A stretch of 64,000 bases of DNA from the NCBI RefSeq assembly GCF_001708505.1, contig NZ_CP015992.1, positions 3,286,001-3,350,000 on the forward strand, in the 5' to 3' direction. The position numbers and the translations under genes are program-made. Position 1 is the stretch's first letter. Each line of letters opens with the position of its first letter. Below the pieces are notes generated by a model. The model saw nothing but the letters and a program-made list of their open reading frames with translations, did no database searches and was not told the DNA's origin. Source of the stretch: Pseudomonas sp. TCU-HL1 (GTDB lineage: Bacteria > Pseudomonadota > Gammaproteobacteria > Pseudomonadales > Pseudomonadaceae). Positions 8,144-16,160 of this stretch are shown here, piece after piece.

Positions 8144-8413
8144 TCAGGTGTACTTGGTGAAAATGGTGCGAACGCGCTCGAGGGTGTCGTCGGCATGCTG
8201 CTGGGGATCAAGCACGGCCGCTTCCAGCAGGCACATCAGCATCTGCTGGTAGGCGCGGTCCAACGCCTTGCGCGAGGCGCTGAACTGCTGGGCGATGGCC
8301 TCGCAATCGTCGCCACGGCGAATCATCGCCTGCAGGCCGCGAATCTGCCCCTCCACGCGGGCCAGGCGCTTGAGCATGGCGTCCTGGTGCGCGGCCACCA
8401 CTTCATTGGTCAT
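8144..8413 (-). CDS. CsoR-family (DUF156) repressor, persulfide-sensing CstR type
   Basis: This 89-residue all-helical regulator belongs to the CsoR/RcnR/FrmR family. It has two cysteines, Cys37 (GDDCEAI) and Cys61 (MLMCLL), and the position four residues before Cys61 is not histidine. That removes the copper-binding C-H-C set and leaves the Cys-Cys pair typical of CstR, which forms disulfide or polysulfide bridges on meeting persulfides. It lies directly upstream of the yeeE-yeeE-hydrolase genes and both promoters carry matching operators, so it very likely represses itself and them. Confidence 0.87.
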   Translation of the reverse strand: MTNEVVAAHQDAMLKRLARVEGQIRGLQAMIRRGDDCEAIAQQFSASRKALDRAYQQMLMCLLEAAVLDPQQHADDTLERVRTIFTKYT

Positions 8414-8433
8414 CGATTGCCTCTCCTGACGAT

Positions 8434-8447
8434 TACCCCGGGGGGTA
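8434..8447. promoter_or_regulatory. Second CsoR/CstR-type operator, before the repressor gene
   Basis: TACCCC-GG-GGGGTA lies about 20 nt upstream of the repressor start and matches the core of the operator at 8071-8088, indicating autoregulation. Confidence 0.75.
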
Positions 8448-8485
8448 TGAAGTTAGCGCAACCGCTCGCCGTGCGCACCGTTCAC

Positions 8486-10555
8486 TCAGGCCAGTGCCTC
8501 GACTCCGACCATGAACTGGTCCGCCGGAACCGGCTTGCCGAACAGGAAGCCCTGCAGGGAATCGCACCCAAGGCCGGTGAGGAACGCCTGCTGGGATTCG
8601 GTCTCCACGCCTTCGGCGACGATGCGCAGGTCCAGCGCCTGGCCGAGGGCAACGATGGCCGAGACGATTGCCGCGTCGTCGCTGTCGCGTTCCAGGTCGC
8701 GGACGAAACCACGATCGATCTTCAGCTCGTTAGCCGGCAGCCGCTTGAGGTACAGCAGGCTGGAATAGCCGGTGCCGAAGTCGTCGATGGACAGGTCCAC
8801 GCCCATCTCGGCCAGTTGGCGAAGGATTGCCAGGCTGCTATCGGCGTCCTGCATGGCGGTGGTCTCGGTGATTTCCAGGGTCAGGCAGTTGGCCGGCAGC
8901 GCGTACCGTTCCAGGGCCGCCTGCACACTGCCGACCAGGCCCGCATGGCTGAACTGCAACGCCGAGAGGTTGACCGCCACCCGCCAGTCGCGATGGCCTT
9001 CGGCGTACCACTGGCTCATCTGGCGACAGGCCTTTTCCAGCACCCAGTTGCCGATAGGGATGATCAGGCCGGTCTTTTCCGCCAGTTCGATGAACTGGTC
9101 GGGCATCAGCAAGCCACGCCGCGGATGCTGCCAGCGCAGCAGCGCCTCGGCGCCGATTACCTGGCGGCTGTCGCTCGCCGCGAACTTGGGCTGGTAATGC
9201 AGCACCAGTTCGTTGGCATCCAGCGCCTGGCGCAGGTCGTGCAGCAGTTGCAAGTGGTTGCGAGCATTGGTGTTCATCGACTGTTCGAAGAAGCTGTAGC
9301 CGTTCTTGCCCGCACCCTTGGCGTGGTACATCGCGGCGTCGGCGTTCACCAGCAGTTCCTGGCGGTTCGTGCCATCGCCAGGATACAGCGCGATGCCAAC
9401 GCTGGTGGAGACCCGCAGCTCCTGGCCCTCCACCTCAAAGGCAGTGCCCACCAGCGCCACGAGTTGGCTGGCGAGATTCACGGCATCGTTCGGCTCGCCG
9501 AGGCTGGCCAGCAACACGAACTCATCGCCGCCAATGCGCGCCAGGGTGTCTTCCGCCCGCAGGTGCTCGCGCAGTCGCTGGGCCACGTCCCGCAGCAGCA
9601 GGTCGCCTACGTGGTGGCCGAAGGCATCGTTGATCGGTTTGAAGCCGTCCAGGTCCATGAACAGCAGGCCGAAGCCGCCGCCGTTGCGCGCGACCTTGAG
9701 GATGGCCTGGTCGATGCGGTCTTCCAGCAGCGTGCGGTTGGGCAGCTGGGTGAGGTTGTCGTGCAGGGCCAGGTGGGTCAGTTCCTGGTTGGCCTGCGCC
9801 AGGGAATCGGTGAGCTGGGCGGTTCGCGCTTCCAGGCGAGCGTCCAGAACCGATGTGAGCAAGGCGATGGCCAGCACCGCCAGGGTGACGACGATGACCA
9901 GGCTGGCCAGCCAGCGGCTGTCGAGCCCGGTGATGGCGGCGGCGCAGAAGCTGCCCAGCGGGAAGTTGGCAGCCGCCATGCCGGTGTAGTGCATGCCAAC
10001 GATGGCCACGCCCATCACCAGCGCCGCCCCGACCCGAGCCAGGCGCACGAAGGGAGTGTCGTGGCGCAGGCGGAAGGCGATCCACAACGCCGCGCCGGAA
10101 GCGGCCACCGCGATGGCCAGAGAGAGGTAGAACAGGCCGGGGTCATAGTCGATGCCCGGCACCATGCGCATGGCGTGCATGCCCAGGTAATGCATGGAGC
10201 TGATCCCGGCGCCCATGGCCACGGCACCACAGAGCAACTGCCAGAGCGGCTGCTCGGGCTGGCTCACCAGCCACAGGGCGAAGCCGGATACCAGCACGGC
10301 GATCAGCAGGGACAACAGCGTCAGCGGCAGGTCGTAGCCCAAGGGAATGGGCAGACTGAACGCGAGCATGCCTATGAAGTGCATCGACCAGATGCCGATG
10401 CCCATGGCGATGGCACCGCCTGCAATCCACAGTACGGCGCCACGTCCCTGGCTGCTGGTCACCCGCCCGGCGAGATCCAGCGCCGTGTAGGACGCCAGGA
10501 TGGCGACCAGCAGGGAAATGAGAACAAGGGAGTAGTCGTAGCTGCCCGTGAGCAT
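8486..10555 (-). CDS. MHYT-GGDEF-EAL c-di-GMP enzyme, MucR-like
   Basis: This 689-residue protein has an N-terminal seven-helix MHYT sensor (about residues 1-240) with the three motifs SMHFIGM, SMHYLGM and GMHYTGM. A diguanylate cyclase domain follows with an intact RIGGDEF motif, then a phosphodiesterase domain with GAEALLRW. Domain order and length match P. aeruginosa MucR (about 685 residues), which links nitrate or oxygen signals to alginate; NbdA is a similar alternative. Both catalytic signatures are intact, so it may be bifunctional. It stands alone. Confidence 0.9.
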   Translation of the reverse strand: MLTGSYDYSLVLISLLVAILASYTALDLAGRVTSSQGRGAVLWIAGGAIAMGIGIWSMHFIGMLAFSLPIPLGYDLPLTLLSLLIAVLVSGFALWLVSQPEQPLWQLLCGAVAMGAGISSMHYLGMHAMRMVPGIDYDPGLFYLSLAIAVAASGAALWIAFRLRHDTPFVRLARVGAALVMGVAIVGMHYTGMAAANFPLGSFCAAAITGLDSRWLASLVIVVTLAVLAIALLTSVLDARLEARTAQLTDSLAQANQELTHLALHDNLTQLPNRTLLEDRIDQAILKVARNGGGFGLLFMDLDGFKPINDAFGHHVGDLLLRDVAQRLREHLRAEDTLARIGGDEFVLLASLGEPNDAVNLASQLVALVGTAFEVEGQELRVSTSVGIALYPGDGTNRQELLVNADAAMYHAKGAGKNGYSFFEQSMNTNARNHLQLLHDLRQALDANELVLHYQPKFAASDSRQVIGAEALLRWQHPRRGLLMPDQFIELAEKTGLIIPIGNWVLEKACRQMSQWYAEGHRDWRVAVNLSALQFSHAGLVGSVQAALERYALPANCLTLEITETTAMQDADSSLAILRQLAEMGVDLSIDDFGTGYSSLLYLKRLPANELKIDRGFVRDLERDSDDAAIVSAIVALGQALDLRIVAEGVETESQQAFLTGLGCDSLQGFLFGKPVPADQFMVGVEALA

Positions 10556-10683
10556 GGAGAACCTTCAAGCGAAAACGCCGCCCTGCGCGGACGGCAAAAG
10601 GGGAGGCATTCTAAACAAAACTCGGAGAGGCCGGCGCCACCGTACGGCAGATCGCCACTATGTGGAGCAGGTCACTTGCTGTG

Positions 10684-10815
10684 TGGAGGAACTCATTCGC
10701 CAACCGGACCGCAGGTTTGGCCTTCAAGGTCACTGGGCGAGTCAGTAGCCCAATGAAATCCGGAGAATGTCCCACCACCGCTCCCGGATTGCATCCGGGC
10801 TACGACTAGCCAAGC
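10684..10815. repeat. Intergenic repeat pair (GAACTCATTCGCC arm and CCCGGAT hairpin)
   Basis: The first part has GAACTCATTCGCCAACCGGACCGCAG and a far arm ending GGGCGAGT. The second, at 10793-10809, is a 7-bp stem CCCGGAT / ATCCGGG with a 3-nt loop followed by CTACG, a very common Pseudomonas intergenic palindrome. Confidence 0.6.
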
Positions 10816-10851
10816 TACGAAGTAGGCTGGTCTCATCCCCGGAGCCTCAAC

Positions 10852-11472
10852 ATGGCGATCCTGCTGTTTCTCAAGTCCTTCCTGATCGGCCTGTCCATCG
10901 CCGCCCCGGTGGGGCCCATCGGGCTGCTGTGCATCCAGCGCACCCTGAGTCATGGCGCGCGTATCGGCTTCATCAGTGGGCTGGGTGCGGCAACGGCAGA
11001 CGCCTGCTACGGCGCGCTGGGCGCCTTCGGCATCGGTGCCATCACCCGCGCCTTCGTGGCGCTGGCCACCCCGCTCGCCCTGGCCGGCGCGTTGTTCCTG
11101 GCCTGGATGGGCCTGAAGATGCTGCGCGCCACGCCCCCCGAACGCGCCGCCAGTGTCGGTGACCCGGTACTGGCGCTGCCGGCCTTCGCTTCGGTGTTCC
11201 TGCTGACACTGAGCAACCCGCTGACCATCCTTTCCTTCGTTGCGATCTTCGCCACCCTGTCCGGCGGCGAGCCCCTGTCCGGCGCGGATGGCGGGCTCAT
11301 GGTGCTGGGCGTGTTCTGCGGCTCGGCGCTCTGGTGGCTGACCCTCTGCCTCGCTGTGTCCAGGGTTCGCCACCGGCTGGGCGTTCGCGCCATGCAATGG
11401 ATAGACCGCGGCGCAGGCGTCTGCCTGCTGGGATTCGCCGCCTGGCAGCTGGTTCGGGTGATTGCCAACTGA
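10852..11472 (+). CDS. LysE-family translocator
   Basis: This 206-residue protein has six hydrophobic segments and the family signature APVGPIGLLCIQRTL near residue 18, plus LTLSNPLTILSF in the second half. It differs clearly from the LysE protein at 4159 and is likely an exporter of an unidentified amino acid or related small amine compound. The ribosome site is modest (GGAG). It lies 264 nt upstream of the interrupted polyamine-binding protein gene, with a repeat and possible operators between. Confidence 0.88.
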   Translation: MAILLFLKSFLIGLSIAAPVGPIGLLCIQRTLSHGARIGFISGLGAATADACYGALGAFGIGAITRAFVALATPLALAGALFLAWMGLKMLRATPPERAASVGDPVLALPAFASVFLLTLSNPLTILSFVAIFATLSGGEPLSGADGGLMVLGVFCGSALWWLTLCLAVSRVRHRLGVRAMQWIDRGAGVCLLGFAAWQLVRVIAN

Positions 11473-11477
11473 ATCCT

Positions 11478-11535
11478 TGTGGGGGCGATTTCAATCGCTA
11501 TGGGCAGCGCAGCTGCCCCCTTAAGCATCAGGATG
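11478..11535. repeat. GTGGGGGCGATTTCAATCGC half element
   Basis: It begins GTGGGGGCGATTTCAATCGC and continues GGGCAGCGCAGCTGCCCCC, a strong hairpin, then AGCATCAGGATGC. The GGGCAG...CTGCCCCC hairpin recurs at 14085-14110 and 14208-14230. Confidence 0.65.
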
Positions 11536-11620
11536 CAGCCAGCTGGGTAGCCCGGTGCCATCGGCCGTTACGCCCGGTAATCCTACCCCCCTGCGTAACG
11601 CCCGAGTGGCGGTCCATAAA

Positions 11621-11700
11621 CCGACATATATCGGCATTTCCAACCACATGGCGCGACACTTGCTTACATATTTGCGACCTAAACCGATAGATATCGATTT
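11621..11700. promoter_or_regulatory. Two similar AT-centred palindromes before the polyamine-binding gene
   Basis: CCGACATATATCGG lies at 11621-11634. A second near-palindrome, AAACCGATAGATATCGATTT, lies at 11681-11700. Both share CCGA...TCG arms around an AT core and sit 36-115 bp before the gene, as expected for paired operator sites. The regulator is unknown. Confidence 0.35.
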
Positions 11701-12525
11701 AGGCCCAACTCAAGCCCACCCAAAGGTTGCCGCAATTGATCAAGCACAGACTCCCCCGCGTCCTGGGCACCGCTTTGTGCGGCCTGCTCGCCACCCATGC
11801 ACTGGCCGAAGAACGCACCCTGCGCGTCTACAACTGGTTCGACTACATCACCCCGCAGACGCTGGACAACTTCAAGAAGGAGAACGGCGCCAAGCTGATC
11901 TACGACATTTTCGACACCAACGAAGCGCTGGAAGCCAAGCTGCTCACGGGCAACTCCGGCTATGACGTGGTGGTGCCGTCCAACGTCTTCCTCGCCAAGC
12001 AAATCCAGGCCGACGTCTTCCAGCCGCTCGACCGCAGCAAGCTGCCCAACTGGAACCACCTGGACCCGCAGCTGATGAAGCTGATCGAGGCCAATGACCC
12101 CGGCAACCGCTTCGCCGTGCCCTACATGTACGGCACCGTGCTGATCGGCTTCAACCCGGCCAAGGTCAAGGCAGCACTGGGCGAGAACGCCCCGGTGGAC
12201 AGCTGGGACCTGATCTTCAAGGAAGAGAACATCGCCAGGCTCAAGCAATGCGGCGTCGCCCTGCTGGACTCACCCTCGGAAATCCTGCCTATCGCCCTGC
12301 ACTACCTGGGCCTGCCGCCCAACAGCAACCAGCCCAAGGACTACGACAAGGCCGCCGAGTTGCTGCAGAAAGTCCGCCCCAACATCGCCTACTTCCACTC
12401 CTCCAAGTACATGGCCGATATCGCCAACGGTGACATCTGCGTGGCCGTAGGCTATTCGGGCAGCTTCTCCCAGGCGGCCAACCGCGCCAAGGAAGCCGGC
12501 AACGGCGTAGATACCGTCTTGTTTT

Positions 12526-13500
12526 TTACTTCGCAATAGCCAGTTTGGGATCAAACGGCTCGCCTGATTTAAGCACGCCATAAGCGATGCATAGCAGCTT
12601 GCGCATGGCTGCGCAGACGATCTGTTTGCCGGCCTTACCGGCGCTGCGCATGCGCTCGGCCAGCGCGCGGATAGCTGGGTTGTAGGTCAGGGATACGACG
12701 GCTGGCAGATAGAGTCCTGCGCGCAACCTGGCAGAGCCCATCCGCGAGATACGAACATGGCCCTTGAGCGTGCCTGAGTCTTGCAACTTCGGGTTCAGTC
12801 CTGCAAAGGCGGTGACCGCTCGACTGTCCTCAAAGCGCTGGATATCGCCAAGCTCGGCCAGCAAGAGTCCCGCGGTTCGGTCTGCAATGCCATCGATGCT
12901 CTTGAGCAGGTTCCGTTGCCCCTTGAGATCATCGTTGTCGTCGAAGTGTTTTTCGATCGCCGCCAGCGTGTCCTGGATCTGTTGGCGGATGTGCTTGAGC
13001 ATCGACTGAATCAATTCAATAGCTTTGTCATCATGCGTCACATCCAGACGGTTTTGCTCCATCTGCTCCAGCTCCTGAAGATCTTTCAGGCGGTGCGTAA
13101 GTGCTCTGAGGCGGCGAATCTTCGGCTTTTCAGGCTCCCAGGCACGCAGCTTGTCCTGATGCCTGCGGCCGTACTCTGCAATCATCTTGGCATCGACCTT
13201 GTCGGTCTTCACGCGCTGCAACTGGCTACTGGCGTAACGCGCCGTCTGGCTAGGGTTTAGCACGCAGACCTTGTAACCCCGTTCGTACAGCCATTGGGCA
13301 AGGGCCTCGTGGTAAATACCTGTCGCTTCCATCACGACCCAGGCCTGCGGCTCTGCGTACTTGCTCAACCACTGCTGCAAAACTTCGAAGCCGCCCTGGT
13401 CATTGCCCAGCTTGGCCTTGGTGCGGTACTTGCCGTTGGCTTGCAAGGTGGCGATATCGAATGTGTGCTTGGCAATATCAATGCCGACAACAACTCCCAT
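12526..13500 (-). CDS. IS110-family transposase (DEDD recombinase)
   Basis: At 324 residues from ATG 13500 it matches the size of characterised IS110 recombinases such as that of IS621 (326). The RuvC-like DEDD domain is at the N-terminus (GIDIAKHTFD with Asp8, then MEATGIYHE and KTDKVDAKMIAEYGR). The C-terminal Tnp domain contains SIDGIA..TA..LLAELGD, FAGLNP, DSGTLKG and ISRMGSARLR. A perfect AGGAGG at 13506-13511 places the start at 13500 (or ATG 13503). The frame is intact, so the element may still be active. Confidence 0.93.
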   Translation of the reverse strand: MGVVVGIDIAKHTFDIATLQANGKYRTKAKLGNDQGGFEVLQQWLSKYAEPQAWVVMEATGIYHEALAQWLYERGYKVCVLNPSQTARYASSQLQRVKTDKVDAKMIAEYGRRHQDKLRAWEPEKPKIRRLRALTHRLKDLQELEQMEQNRLDVTHDDKAIELIQSMLKHIRQQIQDTLAAIEKHFDDNDDLKGQRNLLKSIDGIADRTAGLLLAELGDIQRFEDSRAVTAFAGLNPKLQDSGTLKGHVRISRMGSARLRAGLYLPAVVSLTYNPAIRALAERMRSAGKAGKQIVCAAMRKLLCIAYGVLKSGEPFDPKLAIAK

Positions 13501-13509
13501 CATGTCCTC

Positions 13510-13715
13510 CTGTGAAGGGCTGATCGTCACTGCATCCGTCCTACCTTGTTGATGCGAGCTCAAAGCTCTGGATACCGTTCGGACTTACTGGATGAGTGCG
13601 GAGGAGCGCAGCGCAATCTACGTTACAAGCTCGAGGCTTTAGGGTGGACACGGCTTGCGGTTCCTCCCCCGATGATCAGTCGGGGACTATCGCCTCTGAG
13701 GAGGCTCAAGTCGAG
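13510..13715 (-). ncRNA. Candidate bridge RNA region of the IS110 element
   Basis: IS110-group elements encode a structured guide (bridge) RNA in the non-coding left end, upstream of the recombinase. Here about 210 nt of non-coding sequence precede the transposase start and include hairpins, for example CCCCGA / TCGGGG (13667-13685, 7-nt loop) and GAGCTTTGAGCTC near 13557-13569. The RNA is inferred from position and element type; target- and donor-binding loops were not resolved. Confidence 0.45.
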
Positions 13716-14064
13716 ATACAAGTGGTGGACATGCGCCTGCCCAAGGAAGGCGCGCCGGTATGGTTCGACATGCTGGCCATCCCCAAGGGCGCGAAGAACC
13801 CCGAAGACGCCCATGCCTTCATCAACTACCTGCTGCAGCCCCAGGTGATCGCCCCGGTCAGTGACTTCGTCGGCTACCCGAACCCGAACAAGGACGCCAC
13901 CGCCCTGGTCAACCCGGAAATCCGCAACAACCCCAACCTCTACCCCACCGCCGAAGCCCAGGCCACCCTCTTCACCCTGTTGCCGCTGGAGCGCAACGCC
14001 GAGCGCGCCCGCACCCGCGCCTGGACGAAGCTGAAGTCGGGAACCTGACGGTCTCGCGGTTCCT

Positions 14065-14230
14065 TGTAGGGACGAATTCATTCGCCAAGGGCAGCACAGC
14101 TGCCCCCTGAAGTATCGGGATGCCGAACCTGCGGTCCGGTTGGCGAATGAATTCACCCCTACAAGAGCTATCGCAACACCTAAAACCTGTAGGCGCGAAT
14201 TTATTCGCCAAGGGCAGCGCAGCTGCCCCC
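14065..14230. repeat. Complete bipartite GAATTCATTCGCC element plus a half copy
   Basis: A 99-bp element runs from TGTAGGGACGAATTCATTCG at 14065 to the inverted arm TGGCGAATGAATTC...CTACA at 14163, with the GGGCAGCACAGCTGCCCCC hairpin inside. A second half element (TGTAGGCGCGAATTTATTCG plus hairpin) follows at 14188-14230. Confidence 0.75.
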
Positions 14231-14304
14231 GATGCACTCCCCAAGGCTCCCTCCCCAGCTCATCCCGCACCGGGTCTATGCTTTCTGTCGCGTTCTCCAA
14301 AGCG

Positions 14305-14343
14305 TTGGCAGCCTGCCAAAAGAAGTGGCACAGGCACACAAGG
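14305..14343. promoter_or_regulatory. TTGGCA half-site cluster upstream of the first amine dehydrogenase operon
   Basis: A perfect inverted repeat TTGGCA-GCC-TGCCAA lies at 14305-14319, followed by TGGCA at 14326 and TTGGCA again near 14346. The cluster is about 110-145 bp before the large-subunit start. TGCCAA is also the core of the motif found twice near the second cluster. Spacing does not fit a sigma-54 promoter. Confidence 0.4.
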
Positions 14344-14450
14344 GGTTGGCACGGACAACAAGCTCCCCTCCGACAGCCAGGGGCAGACTAGGACTGCAGA
14401 CTTCTGCCCTGCACCCGCGATAAATACCAATAATTCAGGGAGCCGCCCCT

Positions 14451-15605
14451 ATGCGAATAACCAGGATCCTCGCCCAATCAACGCTGGCCCTGGGCGTCTC
14501 GCTCATCGGCCTCGGCAGCGCCAACGCCGAGCTGCCGGCCGATCCGGGCATCGGCCAGACCACCTTGCCCTTCCCGCCGGAACCGCACCGGGCCTACATC
14601 GTCGACGTGGAGTTCGAGAACTTCGTCGCCGGTCGCGTGACCGTGGTCGATCCGGAGAAGAAGAAAATGCTCGGCATGGTGAGCACCGGCTTCGCCGCGC
14701 CCTCGACCCTGAGCCGCGACGGCAAGACGCTCTACACCGCCGACCTGTTCTACTCCCGTGGTACCCGTGGCACCCGCACCGACGTGCTGACCGCGTGGGA
14801 TACCAGCACCCTGTCGCCGTCCTGGGAAGTGCTGATCCCCACCAAACGCGCCGAAACCCTGACCCAGCGCTACGCCCTGGGCGCCAGCGCCGATGACCGC
14901 TTCGTCTACGTCTACAACTTCACCCCGTCCACTTCAGTGACCGTGGTCGATACCAAGGCCAAGGCAGTCGCCTCCGAAATCTCCATTCCCGGTTGCGTAC
15001 TGAACTACCCGGTGGGCAAGCGCGCCTTCGCCTCCCTGTGCGGTGACGGCAACCTGCAAGTGGTGCGCCTGAGCGACGAAGGCAAGGAAATCTCCCGCAG
15101 CCACACCGCCTTCTTCGACCCTAACGCCGAGAAGCTGGTGGAACGCGCCTACGCCGTGGGTGACACCTACTACTTCGTCAGCACCACCGGCACCGTGCGC
15201 GGCGTGGACTTCTCCGGCCAGTCGCCGAAAATCCTCCCGGCCTGGGAACTGGTCGACCAGGACACCGAGAAGAAGGCGGGCTGGGCTCCGGGGGGCTGGC
15301 AGCTGATCACCGTCGCGCCCAAGCTGAACCGCCTCTATGTACTGATGCATGACGCCCATGAGCCGATGAAGTGGGAAGACCCGAGCCCCTTCGTCTGGGT
15401 CTATGACCTCAAGACCCACAAACGCATCGGCACCCTGGAAGCGCCGAACCCGATCTGGAGCCTGCACGCCACCACCGATGACCAGCCCCTGCTGCTGGGC
15501 ACCAACATCAGCGGCGGCCTTGAGGTATTCGACCTGAAGAGCGGCAAGCACACCGGCACCATGGAACGCATCGCCAAGACGCCGATCCAGGTCCTCAGCC
15601 ACTGA
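14451..15605 (+). CDS. aauB: TTQ amine dehydrogenase large (heavy) subunit, aromatic-amine type
   Basis: This 384-residue protein has a Sec signal peptide (cut near ANA, about residue 25) and repeated beta-propeller blades of the form VYDL..HKRIGT and VVDPEKKKMLGM, characteristic of the MauB/AauB seven-bladed propeller. Family signatures include TADLFYSRGTRGTRTDV and VYNFTPSTSVTVVD. The large subunit scaffolds two TTQ small subunits in the periplasm. Gene order (B-E-D-A then monohaem cytochrome) and the absence of mauF, mauG or mauC match the aromatic amine (aau) cluster of Alcaligenes faecalis rather than the mau cluster, so an aromatic or phenylethylamine-type substrate is inferred, not proved. 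Confidence 0.85.
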   Translation: MRITRILAQSTLALGVSLIGLGSANAELPADPGIGQTTLPFPPEPHRAYIVDVEFENFVAGRVTVVDPEKKKMLGMVSTGFAAPSTLSRDGKTLYTADLFYSRGTRGTRTDVLTAWDTSTLSPSWEVLIPTKRAETLTQRYALGASADDRFVYVYNFTPSTSVTVVDTKAKAVASEISIPGCVLNYPVGKRAFASLCGDGNLQVVRLSDEGKEISRSHTAFFDPNAEKLVERAYAVGDTYYFVSTTGTVRGVDFSGQSPKILPAWELVDQDTEKKAGWAPGGWQLITVAPKLNRLYVLMHDAHEPMKWEDPSPFVWVYDLKTHKRIGTLEAPNPIWSLHATTDDQPLLLGTNISGGLEVFDLKSGKHTGTMERIAKTPIQVLSH

Positions 15606-15617
15606 CGAGGTGCAGCC

Positions 15618-16157
15618 ATGCAACCTGATCCCATCTTCGTCATCGCTGCCGCCCTTGCGGTAGCGGTGATCCTGGCCAGCGCGGCGACCCACAAGCTGCG
15701 TGCGCCGGCTCGCTTCGCCAACCAGGTGGAGGATTACCAGCTGCTGCCGCGCGGCCTGGTGCGCCCGGTCGCAAGGGTGCTGCCCTTCATCGAAGTGGCC
15801 GTCGCCTTCGCCCTGCTGGTGCCCGCCAGCCGCCCGGTTGCTGCACTGGCCGCCGCCGTGCTGCTGGCCGGCTATGCCGGGGCGATCTCAATCAACCTGT
15901 GGCGCGGCCGCCGCGACATCGACTGCGGCTGCGCAGGGCCCGAACAGGCCCAGCCGATCCGCCCGGTGCTGCTGGCCCGCAACGCCGTACTGCTGGGCCT
16001 GGCGCTGGTCGCCAGCCTTGCCCCTCACAGCCGCGAGCTGGACGTGTTCGACAGCTTCGTCGTGATCGCCTCCGCTGCCGCGACCCTGCTTATTTATGCC
16101 GCTGCGGATGGCCTGATGGCCAACGCTCCCCGTCTGCTCAAACTTATTGGAAGGTGA
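15618..16157 (+). CDS. aauE: MauE-like integral membrane protein for small-subunit maturation
   Basis: This 179-residue protein has four or five hydrophobic segments and the conserved paired cysteines in IDCGCAGPE. MauE/AauE proteins are needed, with the thioredoxin-like MauD, for the stability and correct disulfide pattern of the small subunit; the fold is DoxX-like. It starts 12 nt after the large subunit and ends 3 nt before the MauD-like gene, so all are co-translated from one operon. Confidence 0.85.
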   Translation: MQPDPIFVIAAALAVAVILASAATHKLRAPARFANQVEDYQLLPRGLVRPVARVLPFIEVAVAFALLVPASRPVAALAAAVLLAGYAGAISINLWRGRRDIDCGCAGPEQAQPIRPVLLARNAVLLGLALVASLAPHSRELDVFDSFVVIASAAATLLIYAAADGLMANAPRLLKLIGR

Positions 16158-16160
16158 ATT

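Larger units (their letters stand above)
12511..13722 (-). mobile_element. IS110-family insertion element, about 1.2 kb
   Basis: Limits are inferred from where the host gene's reading frame resumes. The most consistent solution is a 1212-bp element flanked by a shared dinucleotide, AG at 12509-12510 and 13721-13722 (CT in the element's own direction), with no longer target duplication or terminal inverted repeat. This fits IS110 biology, where a 2-bp core is exchanged. Solutions of 1200, 1203 or 1218 bp are also frame-compatible, so the ends are good to about 10 bp. About 220 nt precede the transposase start, room for a bridge RNA. Confidence 0.8.
11736..14048 (+). pseudogene. Polyamine ABC transporter periplasmic binding protein, interrupted by IS110
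   Basis: The first part (to 12510) encodes a signal peptide and a PotF/SpuD-like domain starting RTLRVYNWFDYITP; the second part (from 13723) continues MRLPKEGAPVWFDMLAIPKGAKNPEDA to the C-terminus. Removing a 1212-bp insertion restores one frame of 366 residues, matching the 365-370 residues usual for PotF/SpuD. The putative start is TTG 11736, with AAAGG nine bases upstream; TTG 11727 is an alternative. Intact relatives bind putrescine or spermidine in the periplasm for an ABC importer. The truncated product would stop 10 codons into the IS. No transporter membrane or ATPase genes are adjacent. Confidence 0.85.

Noticed and set aside
12511..12520. Six-base AGATAC target duplication flanking the IS
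   Set aside because: AGATAC occurs at both junctions but in different reading phases; using it would not restore the host frame, so it is treated as chance.
14326..14360. Possible sigma-54 promoter (TGGCAC at 14326, TTGGCACGG near 14346)
   Set aside because: The -24-like box is good but no GC-containing -12 box lies at the required spacing in either case.
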